Source of the DNA: Cupriavidus respiraculi
GTDB taxonomy: Bacteria > Pseudomonadota > Gammaproteobacteria > Burkholderiales > Burkholderiaceae
Length of the DNA: 64,000 bases
NCBI RefSeq assembly: GCF_914271545.1
Contig: NZ_CAJZAH010000001.1
Span: 310,001 to 374,000, forward strand
Direction of reading: 5' to 3'
Under the pieces are notes generated by a model. The model worked only from the letters and a program-made list of their open reading frames with translations, did no database searches and had not been told where the DNA came from. Below, one piece after another: positions 27,792-37,600 of the stretch. The stretch's first letter is position 1. Every line of letters begins with the position of its first letter. The position numbers and the translations under genes are program-made.

Positions 27792-28721
27792 TCAGGCGGC
27801 GGTCCGCCTTGGGCGCCGCCGCAGGGAGGCGCCAAACAGTTCCTTGCGCGCCGCCTCGGTGATCGCGGTCACGCAAGGATGCGTGATGCGGCGCTCCACC
27901 GAGATCGCGAAGAACTCCTCCTCCACGTCCGGCGTGGCGCCGAGCGCGCGCACGCCGTTCTGCTTCTCGATGTCCCGCTCCAGCACCGTGGGGCCGACGA
28001 AGATGCCCAGGCCGCGCCGGCCGAGCTCCTTGGCCAGCGCGCTGTCGTCGCATTCGGCAACGACGCGGGGATGCAGCGCATGCGCCTGCAGCCAGTTGCG
28101 CAGGCGCTTGCCGACGGCCGATTCCTGCGCCGGCATGACCATCGGCGCACCGTCGAGGCAGGCGGGAAATCGTCCGCCGTACGTGTCGAGCAGCGCCGGT
28201 GCCGCGAAGAAACTCACGCCGCAGCTGCCCAGGCGGTGGTTGAAGGCCGACACGCTGACGTCGGAGGGAATCGGCGCGTCGGCAATGACCAGGTCCAACC
28301 GGTGCAGCGCCAGCTCGCCGAGCAGCATATCCAGCTTCCACTCCCGGCAGACGATGCGGACCGGCTCGGGCAGTTGCGAGGCGGGCTCGATCAGCCGGCA
28401 GGCGATGGTCTTGGGCACCGCGTCCGCCACGCCGACGCGAAATTCCAGCAGCTTGCCGCGGCGCGGGTGTTCCCGCACGGCCTCCTCCAGCTCGGCGCCG
28501 ATCGAGAAGATCGCCTCGGCGTAGCCGAGCACCATGCGGCCCGCGTCCGTGAGCGCCAGATTGCGCCCGCTTTTCTCGAACAGCGCCACCCCCAGCGCGT
28601 CCTCGAACGACTGGATCTGGCCGCTGATCGTCTGCGGGGCCACGTGCAGGCGTTCGCTGGCGCGCAGCACGCCACCGAGCTTGGCCACCTGGAAGAAGTA
28701 GTGCAGATGCTTGTAGTTCAT
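27792..28721 (-). CDS. LysR-family regulator, NhaR-like
   Basis: A 309-residue LysR protein whose N-terminus MNYKHLHYFFQVAKLGGVLRASERLHVAPQTISGQI is close to NhaR-type activators of sodium or stress responses. The substrate domain contains VREHPRRGKLLEFRVGVADAVPK. It ends 13 bp from the convergent oxidoreductase gene. It is divergent from a UspA-family gene, with a perfect 7-bp inverted repeat between them, and may regulate the uspA-terC genes. Confidence 0.9.
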   Translation of the reverse strand: MNYKHLHYFFQVAKLGGVLRASERLHVAPQTISGQIQSFEDALGVALFEKSGRNLALTDAGRMVLGYAEAIFSIGAELEEAVREHPRRGKLLEFRVGVADAVPKTIACRLIEPASQLPEPVRIVCREWKLDMLLGELALHRLDLVIADAPIPSDVSVSAFNHRLGSCGVSFFAAPALLDTYGGRFPACLDGAPMVMPAQESAVGKRLRNWLQAHALHPRVVAECDDSALAKELGRRGLGIFVGPTVLERDIEKQNGVRALGATPDVEEEFFAISVERRITHPCVTAITEAARKELFGASLRRRPRRTAA

Positions 28722-28765
28722 GGCGTGCGTCTTCTCGCTGTCGTCTTGTCGTGTCAGCCGGCCGT

Positions 28766-28808
28766 TTCCGGCGTCTGTTCGGTTTTTTCTGATAATGGTA
28801 TCCGAACA
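28766..28808. promoter_or_regulatory. Inverted repeat in the NhaR-like/UspA divergent promoter
   Basis: TGTTCGG (28766-28772) and CCGAACA (28802-28808) form perfect 7-bp arms with centres 36 bp apart in the 195-bp gap between the two starts. A regulatory site is inferred from dyad symmetry and position. Confidence 0.4.
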
Positions 28809-28916
28809 ATCTGCTTTTCGCGGAACGTGCATGGCCCTAGATTGCATGCATGTCCTGCCGCCGCATAGCCTGCGGCGGCCGTGGTGGTCGACAGCCATTT
28901 TCCTGGAGAAACCGGC

Positions 28917-29423
28917 ATGGCAACGCTCCTTCTGCCCTGCGACGGCTCGCCCAGCGCCCTGCTGGCGGTGCGGCACGCCGTCGACGAGTTCCAGCGCGGC
29001 GACGCGCAGCGGGTACATCTGCTCAACGTGCAGCCGCCGTTCTCGCACTACGTCGCGCGCCATGTCGGCCGCCAGGTGCGCGCCGAATTCCAGCGCGAGC
29101 GCGCGGACGAGGAGCTCGCCGAGGCCCGGCGGCTGCTGGACCAGGCAGGCATGCCGTATGTCGCGCATCGCGAGGTCGGGGACAAGGCGCAGTGCATCGC
29201 CGAGGCCGCGCGGCGGCTGCGTTGCGATCGCGTGCTGATCGGTACCGCGCGCAAGAGCGCGCTGGTGCGCGCGGTCGAACATTCGCTGACGAACCAGCTG
29301 CTCGACTGCTGCACCGTACCGGTCGAGGTGATCGGCGGCCCGCCGGCCGGCATCATCGAACGCATCGGCATCCCCGCCGGCGTGGGGGCCGGCGTGGCAC
29401 TGGTCTGGGCCAGCGCGTCCTGA
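28917..29423 (+). CDS. Universal stress protein (UspA family)
   Basis: A 168-residue protein with one Usp domain. It starts ATLLLPCDGSPSALLAVRHAV. It has the helix EELAEARRLLDQAGMPY and the segment CDRVLIGTARKSALVRAVEHSLTNQLLDCCTVPVEVI, where the classic ATP-binding G-2x-G-9x-G(S/T) is only partly kept. A hydrophobic glycine/valine tail (IPAGVGAGVALVWASA) is unusual. The start at ATG 28917 has GGAGAA upstream. It lies upstream of terC, with a 124-bp gap that holds a strong palindrome. Confidence 0.85.
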   Translation: MATLLLPCDGSPSALLAVRHAVDEFQRGDAQRVHLLNVQPPFSHYVARHVGRQVRAEFQRERADEELAEARRLLDQAGMPYVAHREVGDKAQCIAEAARRLRCDRVLIGTARKSALVRAVEHSLTNQLLDCCTVPVEVIGGPPAGIIERIGIPAGVGAGVALVWASAS

Positions 29424-29430
29424 ACGATGG

Positions 29431-29456
29431 CGGGATGCCGGGATGCCGGCATCCCG
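29431..29456. terminator. GC-rich palindrome after uspA
   Basis: GGGATGCC-GGCATCCC (29440-29455) is a perfect 16-bp palindrome. A second copy of the left arm (29431-29439) allows a 9-bp stem with an 8-nt loop. It lies just past the uspA stop. No U-tract follows, so termination or attenuation is only suggested. Confidence 0.35.
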
Positions 29457-29547
29457 TACACACCCGCCCGCGGCCACTTTCCGGCAGGGCCGCAAAGGCA
29501 CGCAAGCTCGCTGGAAGAACGACCCTTTCCCATCTCCACTTTCGACC

Positions 29548-30519
29548 ATGATCGTTGATACCTTCGCCACCGGCCCGATGTGGGCCGGCTTCATCGTCTT
29601 CGTCATCGCGATGCTCGCACTGGACCTGTTCGTCTTCGGCGGCAACAAGGCGCACCGCGTCTCCGTCAAGGAGGCGGGCAGCTGGGTCGCGGCGTGGGTC
29701 AGCATGGCATTCGGCTTCGCGGCGCTGCTATGGTGGTATCTCGACATGAGCGCCGGCCGTGAGGTCGCCAACAGCAAGGCGCTGGAGTTCATCACCGGCT
29801 ATCTGATCGAGCAGTCGCTGTCGGTCGACAACATGTTCGTCTTCGTGATGATCTTCAGCTATTTCGCCGTGCCGCCGGAGCTGCAGCGGCGGGTGCTGCT
29901 GTACGGCGTGCTCGGCGCTATCATCATGCGCGCCGGCATGATCCTGGCGGGCGTGTGGCTGGTGCAGGAGTTCGCCTGGATCCTCTACCTGTTCGGCGCC
30001 TTCCTGATCGTGACCGGCATCAAGATGCTGATCTTCGCGGACCACCAGCCGGACCTGGCGAAGAATCCGCTGCTGCGCTGGCTGCGCAGCCACATGCGCA
30101 TCACGCCCGATTTCCACCACGAGAAGTTCTTCGTGCGCATCGACGGCGTGCGCTGGGCCACGCCGATGTTCCTGGTGCTGATGATGATCGAGGCGAGCGA
30201 CCTGGTGTTCGCGGTCGACAGCATCCCCGCGATCTTCGCGGTGACGACCGATCCGTTCATTGTCTTCACCTCGAACATCTTCGCCATCATGGGGCTGCGG
30301 GCGCTGTACTTCCTGCTGGCCGACATGGCCGGGCGCTTCCACCTGCTCAAGTATGGCCTGGCGCTGGTGCTGGTCTTTATCGGCGGCAAGATGCTGGCGG
30401 CGCCGTGGTTCCACATGCCGGTGCAGTGGTCGCTGCTCGTCGTGGGCTCGGTGATCCTGGTCTCGGTACTGCTCAGCCTCATGGTGACCGCGCGCAAGCT
30501 CGACCGCAGAACGACATGA
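29548..30519 (+). CDS. TerC/Alx family integral membrane protein
   Basis: A 323-residue membrane protein with about nine hydrophobic helices. Family hallmarks are ALDLFVFGG near residue 25, LIEQSLSVDNMFVFVMIFSYF near 90, and MMIEASDLVFAVDSIPAIFAVT near 210, with the conserved acidic residues inside membrane helices that are linked to metal handling. TerC/Alx proteins are associated with manganese export or metalation of exported proteins and with alkaline stress. No strong ribosome site is seen. It probably shares stress-related control with the upstream uspA gene. Confidence 0.92.
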   Translation: MIVDTFATGPMWAGFIVFVIAMLALDLFVFGGNKAHRVSVKEAGSWVAAWVSMAFGFAALLWWYLDMSAGREVANSKALEFITGYLIEQSLSVDNMFVFVMIFSYFAVPPELQRRVLLYGVLGAIIMRAGMILAGVWLVQEFAWILYLFGAFLIVTGIKMLIFADHQPDLAKNPLLRWLRSHMRITPDFHHEKFFVRIDGVRWATPMFLVLMMIEASDLVFAVDSIPAIFAVTTDPFIVFTSNIFAIMGLRALYFLLADMAGRFHLLKYGLALVLVFIGGKMLAAPWFHMPVQWSLLVVGSVILVSVLLSLMVTARKLDRRTT

Positions 30520-30826
30520 CGGGCGCCTGGCCCCCGGCGCTGCCCTCGCGCGGGAGATCACGGCCGCCGTCCGGGGGCTGGCTTGCCAGAGCCGCGCACG
30601 GGTAGAATCCCGCCACCAAGCACCTTGGCGTCTCTCGCCAGATCGTGCGGCCATCGCGTGCATGCGGCATGCGGCATGCGATGGCATCGTCAGTCCGCCA
30701 TCTCCCATGGTTCTATCGCCACATGACCTGGCGGCCATCGCTTCGGTGGCCGTTGGGGCTGCCGGTGCAACGGAGCCGATGATGCGGCGCCAGCCCAATG
30801 CCTTATTCCTTCCCGAATGGAGCACC
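30520..30826 (+). other. 307-bp intergenic region, terC to LysR
   Basis: No supported gene. The frame of the downstream LysR gene is open upstream to 30662, but that part is low-quality sequence without a ribosome site. I see no repeat or terminator of note. Confidence 0.5.
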
Positions 30827-31729
30827 GTGCGACTGGAAGACCTGAACTACTTTGTCGCGGTGGCGCAGGCCGGCCAGGTCGCGCGCGCTTCCGAAATGGT
30901 GGGCCAGAGCCAGCCAGCGCTGACCAAGGGCATCCAGCGCCTGGAAGGGGAACTCGGCATCCGGCTGTTCGAGCGGTCGTCCCGCGGCATGGAGCTCACG
31001 AGCGCGGGCAGCGCATTTCTGGAGCGCATCCTTCATGTGCGAGGAGCCCTGCACGATGCGATCCGCGAAGCCAACGATCTGCATCTGGGCAAACTGGGCG
31101 TCGTGCGCGTCGGGGTGCCATCGTCGCTGGTGGGCTCGCTGTTCTCGGATGCCTTCGCGGAACTGATCCGGCAGCGGCCGGCGGCGCGGGTGCAGGTGAC
31201 CATCGAACTCAACGATCCGCTGCTGTCCGCCCTGCGGCATGGCGAACTGGATCTGTGCATCGCCACCTTGCCGCGCAAGCGCGAGGCGGATCTTCAGCAG
31301 ATTGCGCTGTTCGACAACGAGATGGTGGTGGTGGCGCGGGACCAGCATCCGCTGCACTCCCGCGCCGCGTTGCGGTTGTCCGATCTGGCCGCCTGCTCGT
31401 GGCTGCTGCCGAACGAGAACGTGATTGGCCGGCGGCTGGTGGATGCCTGCTTCGCGGAGGCCGGCCTTGCTCCGCCCGTGGTGGCGCTGGAAACCAATTC
31501 CTCGGCCGAGGGCTTGATGGCGGTCATTCGCAAGACCGACCTGCTGACCGTCATTGGCCGCCGCACGCTGACGCAGTCCGCGCGCGGCCTGCGCGCGCTG
31601 GAGGTGCCCAACCTGCGATGGCCCCGCACCGTCGGCGTCCTCCGGCGCAAGGGCGGCTACCAATCGCCGCTGGCCGAGCGGCTGACCGAAATCCTCGTCA
31701 AGCGCACGGCCCCGTACCGGGAAGCCTGA
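30827..31729 (+). CDS. LysR-family transcriptional regulator
   Basis: A 300-residue LysR protein. The chosen GTG start (30827) gives the canonical opening VRLEDLNYFVAVAQAGQVARASEMVGQSQPALT and has GGAG 4 bp upstream. In-frame ATGs at 30780/30783 would add a non-conserved extension. The effector domain is intact, with VVRVGVPSSLVGSLFSDAF near 95. It converges on a Bug-receptor gene and is not divergent from any gene, so its target is not evident. Confidence 0.9.
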   Translation: MRLEDLNYFVAVAQAGQVARASEMVGQSQPALTKGIQRLEGELGIRLFERSSRGMELTSAGSAFLERILHVRGALHDAIREANDLHLGKLGVVRVGVPSSLVGSLFSDAFAELIRQRPAARVQVTIELNDPLLSALRHGELDLCIATLPRKREADLQQIALFDNEMVVVARDQHPLHSRAALRLSDLAACSWLLPNENVIGRRLVDACFAEAGLAPPVVALETNSSAEGLMAVIRKTDLLTVIGRRTLTQSARGLRALEVPNLRWPRTVGVLRRKGGYQSPLAERLTEILVKRTAPYREA

Positions 31730-31738
31730 CTGGCTTCC
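31720..31738. terminator. Hairpin over the LysR stop codon
   Basis: GGAAGCC (31720-31726) and GGCTTCC (31732-31738) form a 7-bp stem whose 5-nt loop contains the TGA stop. It sits between convergent genes and has no U-tract, so it is a low-confidence terminator. Confidence 0.35.
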
Positions 31739-31756
31739 GGCTTGCGGTCGCTCCCG

Positions 31757-32752
31757 TCAGTCGCCGTAAATGCCGGCCCGCCGCACGAGCCGGCCCCAGG
31801 CCGCCGCTTCGCGCTGCAACTGGCGCTGAATGTCCGCGGGCGCCATCGGCTTCCACGCCGACCACACCTCTTCGCGCTTGCGCGTCCAGTGGGGCATGGC
31901 GCCGACCTTGTCGGTGGCCCGGTTCAGGGTGTCGATGATGGCGCCGGGCGTGCCGCTGCGGACCATGAAGCCCGTCCAGCCGGTGCGTTCGTAGCCCTCG
32001 AATCCGAGTTCCGCGAAGGTCGGAACGCCAGGCAGGTGCGGCGAGCGGTCCGTTCCCGTGATCGCGAGAATCCGCACCTGCTCCTTGGCGAGCAGGGGCC
32101 GCAGGTTGACGACATCGAGCATCATGAACGAGATCTGGCCGCGCAACAGGTCCAGCAGGGCGGGTCCTCCGGCCTTGTACGGAATATGGGCCGCTTCGAA
32201 TCCGAAGTCGCCGGTCAACTGGAAGCCGTACAGATGGGGCACCGTGCCGTTGCCCAGGGACGCGTAGTTCAGTGCGCCCCCCTGGCGCCGGGCCCAGTCG
32301 ATCCAATGCGCGAACGTGCGGCTCGGATTGGACGCGGGGATCGCCAGGCCGATGGGCGCGCCGCCGGTCATCGCGACCGGGGTGAAGTCCTGCAGCGGCC
32401 GATAGGGCAGCTTGCGGAAATAGCTGGGCGTGATGGTGAAGTTCGCATTGGCCAGCAGCACGTCATGGCCTTCTGGCGGGGACAGCAGCACGGACTGCGC
32501 CGCGATCTGGCCGGCGGCGCCCAGTTTGTTCTCCACCACCATCGGGACGTTGCCCAGCTCCGCGGACAGCGACTTCAGGTACTCGCGCAATTGCAGGTCC
32601 ACCGGATCGCCGGCGCCGGATGCGGTCACGAAGCGGATCGGGCGGGACGGCCACTGCGCGGCGAAGCCAAGGCGGGCCATGGCCAGGCCGAGGGCGCCGC
32701 CGCCGGCCTGCGAGAGGAAGCGGCGCCGGGCCGCTGGGTCTTTGGATGTCAT
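31757..32752 (-). CDS. Bug/TctC-family binding protein with twin-arginine-like signal
   Basis: A 331-residue periplasmic receptor of the Bug family. The N-terminus RRRFLSQAGGGALGLAMARLGFAAQ resembles a Tat signal (RRxFL followed by a moderately hydrophobic stretch), whereas most Bug proteins use Sec. The mature part starts WPSRPIRFVTASGAGDPVD and keeps HIPYKAGGPALLDL and LPGVPTFAELGF. The usual G-G-x-x-D near the start is replaced by SGAGDP. No membrane components are adjacent. The ligand is unknown. Confidence 0.9.
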   Translation of the reverse strand: MTSKDPAARRRFLSQAGGGALGLAMARLGFAAQWPSRPIRFVTASGAGDPVDLQLREYLKSLSAELGNVPMVVENKLGAAGQIAAQSVLLSPPEGHDVLLANANFTITPSYFRKLPYRPLQDFTPVAMTGGAPIGLAIPASNPSRTFAHWIDWARRQGGALNYASLGNGTVPHLYGFQLTGDFGFEAAHIPYKAGGPALLDLLRGQISFMMLDVVNLRPLLAKEQVRILAITGTDRSPHLPGVPTFAELGFEGYERTGWTGFMVRSGTPGAIIDTLNRATDKVGAMPHWTRKREEVWSAWKPMAPADIQRQLQREAAAWGRLVRRAGIYGD

Positions 32753-32804
32753 TGCTGCGCTCGTCAGAGTGTTTCGGGAGGCGAGTCTGCCTCAGGCCGC
32801 GGGG

Positions 32805-32882
32805 TCAGAACCGGTGCCGGATGCCGGCGGCCACCGCCAGCATGCTGTCGTGTCCCAGGCCCAGGTAGTAGCCGTTCGCGAA
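32805..32882 (-). pseudogene. Remnant of the 3' end of a general porin gene
   Basis: Read on the minus strand, 32882-32805 encodes FANGYYLGLGHDSMLAVAAG followed by IRHRF and a stop, the characteristic C-terminus of Gram-negative (Burkholderiales) trimeric porins, ending in the sorting phenylalanine. Upstream in this frame the similarity ends within a few residues, and the serine hydrolase gene stops at 32938, so only about 25 codons remain. It has no start. It is most simply a deletion relic of a porin gene that once lay between the hydrolase and the Bug receptor. Confidence 0.7.
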
Positions 32883-32937
32883 GCAGGCATGGGCACCGCG
32901 GCGCGCAGGCGGTGGGCATGGCCCAGGCGCAGCGCGG

Positions 32938-34278
32938 CTAGTCCACGCCGGCCGCGCGGTGAACGGCCAGCGCCGCCGCGATCAGCGCCTCGGAAGTCTC
33001 GAGCGCGCGCGCCGGCTCGTCGCGCCGGCGGATATCGGCGGCGCTGGTGGGGCGCGCCGCGTCGTCGGGGCTCGCGGAGAACTTGACGACGGTCAGCGCC
33101 TTGCGCGGGTTGATATACATGCGCTGCCCAAAGCGGCCGCTGGCCTCCACGCTGCCGTCGCCGTCGTTGCACTGGAACCAGTAGTGCCGATAGCCGTATC
33201 CCTTGCGCCCCGATACCAGATTGCCCTGCGCGAAGCGGTGCTGGTTGTCGGCGGGGCGGAAGGCGATGGCCGCCGCGGCCGGCGCGATGGGGCCGGTGGC
33301 GTCGCCCGCCATCGCGCGCCGCACGGCCTCGGCGAAGCGCGCGGCGTCGCGCAGCGTGGAGTTCAGCCCGCCGCTTGCCATCTCGGTGCCCAGGCGGTCG
33401 ACGCTGGCGTAGGCATCGTCGTCCGCCAGATGCGACCACAGGCGCTCTGTCACCAGCTGCGACCAGCGCTGCCCGGTCACGCGCCGCAACGCCCAGGCCA
33501 GCGCTTCGGCGGACCCGTTCTGGTAGTACCACTGCGGTTCGTCGCCCGGCTTGCCCGTGGCGTGCGCCACCTTCAGGAAGTCATAGATGTTGTCCGGCGC
33601 GTCGTCCTTGCGGGGAACGATGCCCACCGCGCCGAAGAGACCGAGGTCCGGAGGCAAGGCCGGCGGATAGCCCACCGCGACTTCCATGTCGAGGTTGCGC
33701 TGTACCGTGGCGTCGCCGAACGGATTGCCGGCCAGCTCCGGCACGTAGCGATGCAACGGCGCCTGCGGATCGAGCTTGCCTTCGGCAATCAGCATCGATG
33801 CCAGCAGGCCCGTCACGGACTTGGTCATCGAGGCCCAGATATGGGGCTGGTGCCGGTCGAAGCCGCCGAAGTAGCGCTCGTACACGATCCGGCCGTGGTG
33901 CAGCACGATGAAGCCATCGGTATGCGTCGCGCGCAGATAATCGTCGAGCCGCATCGGCCCGTCGGCAAGCGCGATCTCTACGCCATCGAGGTCCTGCCGC
34001 TGCGGCGGCGGCAGCGGCATGGGCGCGTCCGCGTGGCGGATGCCCACGGTGGGCGCCAGCTCGCGGGTATGGCTCAGCGCCCAACGCATGAAGGGCGGAC
34101 GCAGCCCGCTGCCGCGCATCACCTGCTTGTCGGCGGGAGGGGGGAAGCCCTGCATGATGCCGTCCTCCGGCGCGGCCTGTGCGAGCGCGGCGCCGGCGGG
34201 GAGGGCGAACAACACGGTGGCAAGGCCGGTCAGCGGGGTGCCGATCAGGATCCTGGCGAGCGAAAAGGGATGGTGCAT
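32938..34278 (-). CDS. Serine hydrolase, beta-lactamase/6-aminohexanoate-dimer hydrolase-like
   Basis: A 446-residue SxxK hydrolase of the class C beta-lactamase fold with a signal peptide (to about residue 35, ALAQA). The catalytic tetrad elements are Ser150-Met-Thr-Lys153 (WASMTKSVTG) and Tyr252-Gln-Asn254 (YYQNGSAE). The protein resembles NylB-type and EstB-type amide/ester hydrolases more than true resistance enzymes. The substrate cannot be predicted. The start at ATG 34278 has GGAGC upstream. It is divergent from the autotransporter gene. The porin remnant and a Bug receptor gene lie downstream. Confidence 0.88.
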   Translation of the reverse strand: MHHPFSLARILIGTPLTGLATVLFALPAGAALAQAAPEDGIMQGFPPPADKQVMRGSGLRPPFMRWALSHTRELAPTVGIRHADAPMPLPPPQRQDLDGVEIALADGPMRLDDYLRATHTDGFIVLHHGRIVYERYFGGFDRHQPHIWASMTKSVTGLLASMLIAEGKLDPQAPLHRYVPELAGNPFGDATVQRNLDMEVAVGYPPALPPDLGLFGAVGIVPRKDDAPDNIYDFLKVAHATGKPGDEPQWYYQNGSAEALAWALRRVTGQRWSQLVTERLWSHLADDDAYASVDRLGTEMASGGLNSTLRDAARFAEAVRRAMAGDATGPIAPAAAAIAFRPADNQHRFAQGNLVSGRKGYGYRHYWFQCNDGDGSVEASGRFGQRMYINPRKALTVVKFSASPDDAARPTSAADIRRRDEPARALETSEALIAAALAVHRAAGVD

Positions 34279-34625
34279 GCGCGCTCCGTCGTCTCGGGGT
34301 TGCCATGCAGCAATGCCTTTGCCCGCTGCATGCGGCCAGTCCTCGGACCGGCCTCGTGCATGCATGCTGGGGGGCGCAACGCCCGTTCGGTATTCCCGAA
34401 TGGAATTGGGCTATACGAACGTGGAATGGCGGCGCAAGGGACGCGTGTGGTCCTCGTCATGCCAAAGCTAAAGGAAAGAGCATTTTTGGCCGTTACTCCG
34501 TCCTCGGCTGGAACGTCGGGCCGATAGAGTGGCCATGTTTCGCGCATCCGCTGACAGTTCGACCAACCACCGCGTGCCATCGCCCGGCGATCGTGCGGCG
34601 CTCCCCCTAACCTCTCGTGTTTCCG
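34279..34625. other. 347-bp divergent promoter region, hydrolase/autotransporter
   Basis: No gene is supported. A small dyad ATTCC-CGAAT-GGAAT (34392-34406) and a TATACG element (34413-34418) lie in its middle and could belong to promoters for either gene. No ribosome site precedes the autotransporter start convincingly. Confidence 0.4.
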
Positions 34626-37600
34626 ATGTTGTCCAGATTCCCTTTGCATTCGCTGCCGGCCTTGCCGCGCAAACCCCTGGCGCTGGCCGTCGTCGGCGTG
34701 CTCGCCACGCTCTCGAGCACTGCAGTCCATGCGCAGCTCTCCATCGACGTCATTTCCGCGCCGACAGGCACGAAGTACGTGCCGGATTCCATGTACACCG
34801 GCGTGGAAATCCAGTCCACGGGCAGCGTGGAGACGACCGGGACGGACGCCGTCCTCAGCCAGCACCAGCTGGACACCTTCGTCAACCAGGGAACCATCCG
34901 CTCCGGCGGGGGCATCGGCCTCGTCGTCGATGGCAGCCAGAGCGGCACGGTTGCCGAGATCGGGATGCTGACCAACGGCGGTGTGATCGACGGCTATAAC
35001 GGCATCTTCAATGCGAGCGGCGGTGGCACCATCGTCGGGTATGGCATCGGCACGCTGACCAACACCGGGACGATCTCGGGCAGCGCCATCGCCATCGACA
35101 ACGGTGGCCCGGGCGGGGCTTTTGCGAACGCCTCGATCGGCCTGCTTCACAACACCGGGTCCATCGTCGGCGCCGATATCGGCGTCCGTTCCAGCGGCGC
35201 CATCGGCTCGATCAACAACACCGCCAGCGGCACGATCGCCGGCAACGTAGGGATCCAGGTCGACAGCGGCGGCAGCATCGGCCGGCTGACCAACGCCGGC
35301 GTGATCCGGGGCGGGCAGGCCATCGTCAATCATTCGACCGAAGCGAACGCGATCATCGAGATCCGCAACACCGGCCTGATCGACGGCACCATCCTGAATC
35401 TGGGCAGGCTCGGCGCCGGCACCTTCGGCGTCCAGAACATCGGCACCATCACGACGCTGGAGAACCGTGGCACGATCGGCGGCGCCGCCATGGGCGTCTA
35501 CAACGTGTCCCCCGGGCGAATCGATACGATCATCAACCGCGGGCTGATGGGGCCGCGCGATCCGTCCACGCCCAGCATGGGCGGCATCCAGAACGACGGC
35601 ACGATCGGGATGATCTCGAACAGCTCCGGCATCCTGGGCAACAGCTTCGGCATCGTGAACGGCTCGACGGGCACGCTGACCGCCATCGAGAACTGGGGCC
35701 TGATCGAGGGCGGCGTGTATGGCGTGCGCAACGCCGGCGCGCTCACCACGCTGGTCAACAACGCCACCATCCGCGGCACCACGGCCGCCATCGTCAACGA
35801 GGCGTCGGGCACGCTCGGCGAGATCAAGGCCGCGGGCGGCACCATCGAGGGCTATATCGTCAACCACGCCTCGCAGCCGCTGGTCATCTCCGGCGGCTCC
35901 GGCACGAGCTTCGGCACGCTGACCGGCCTGAATGGCGGCCCCGGCATGATCGATTCGGCCGCGGGCGTGATGTTCGGGACCGGCAATGTGCTGCTGAACG
36001 ACGACATCCAGACGGCAAGCCTGTCCGGCGTGCTGAACAATGCCGCCACGCTGCAGATCAATGGCACGCGCTATATCACGGGCGCATACATGCAGAACCC
36101 GGGCGCCACCTTGCAGATCGGTGTCACCGATGCGGCGGACGCGACGGTGGAAGCCGGCGCGGGCCCGGCCGACGCGGGCTATGGACGATTGGTGGTAAGC
36201 AACACGGCCATCCTGATGCCGGGCTCCGGCGTCAGTCTGGCCAGGACGGGCAGCTACGCGTTCGCGCCGGGCCAGCGTTTCGTGGTGATCGATGCCATCT
36301 CCCCGGGGACCAACTACAACGTCGGCACGCTGCGCTATTCGGCTGTCGGCTATGGCGGCCCTGTCACCGGCACGGAGGTCTACGCCGCCGGACGCCGCTA
36401 TCTCGTGCTGCAGGTCGGCGCGGCGGCTCCCACCGACCCCGGCACGACGCCGACCGATCCAGGCACCACGCCGACCGATCCAACCACGCCGACCGATCCC
36501 ACTACGCCGACCCAACCGGAACTGCCGGTGGACCCGGTCGTTCCCGCGCCGGTGCCCGGGATCCAGGCCACCACGTCGAACGCCTACGCGTCGCTCGCCG
36601 GCCTGGCGCGCTATACCGGCATCTCCGACGCGGGCCTGCTGAACCTGTACAACGCCTCGATGGCGCTGACGCTGGGCAGCGCCGCGGAATCGAACGCCGC
36701 CGGCAAGCGCCTCGGCCCGGGCACGCAGGCATCGTCCACCCGTGCCGCCGCCGCCCCTACGCTCGAAGCGCTGAAGGTCATCGCCTCGCGCACCGACCAG
36801 TTGCGCATCGCCCGCGCCGACGGCGTGCCGGCCTCCGGCATCAGCACCGGCGAGCGCGCGCTGTCGTGGGCGGGCTGGGGACAGGTCTTCGGCGGCCACG
36901 CGAACCAGGACGCGCGCGGCGAGGTAGACGGCTTCCGCGCCAACTACGGCGGCCTGCTCATTGGCGGCGATCGCATGCTCAACGACGCGTGGACGGTCGG
37001 CGGCGCCTTCAGCTACACCAACACGCGGCTGGACAGCACCGGCGACAGCACCGGCAACCGTACGCGCATCAATGCCTACGGTGCGGTCGCCTACGCGGGC
37101 TATACGGGCGAACGCTGGTACGCCAACCTGTCGGCCGGCGCCATCCTGCAACGCTACGACAGCACGCGCCAGGTCGCCTTCACGGGCTTTGCCGGCACCA
37201 CCAACGGCGAATACGACGGCCAGCAGTACGTGGCGCGCCTCGAAGCCGGCTATCCGCTGGCGATGGGCGCCTACACCGTGACGCCGCTGGGCAGCCTCGT
37301 CTACAGCTATATGCACCAGGACGCCTATACCGAATCGGGCGGCAACGGCGCGGCGCTGTCGGTCGGGTCCACGCACGCCAACTCGGTGCGCACGCTGCTC
37401 GGCGCCAAGTTCGAGCGCGGCTTCGAGACGCGCGCGGGCCTGCTCACGCCGTTCGTGCAGCTGCAATGGAGCCACGAGTACGATCGCTCGCGGCAGGGGC
37501 TGACCTCGGCCTTCGCGGCCGATCCGTCCGGCGCGACGCTGTTCACCACGGCCGGTGCGCGTCCCGTCGGCGATATGGCTGTGCTGCACGTCGGCGCCAC

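Noticed and set aside
24056-27835. A 1259-codon minus-strand frame opposite the indolepyruvate oxidoreductase
   Set aside because: Mirror frame of a clearly recognised enzyme, with no domain features of its own.
29424-29547. Manganese (yybP-ykoY) riboswitch upstream of terC
   Set aside because: Only a GC palindrome is visible; I could not find the conserved riboswitch core.
30662-30826. N-terminal extension of the LysR protein starting at 30662 or 30780
   Set aside because: The family begins at the chosen GTG, which has a ribosome site; the upstream codons are not LysR-like.
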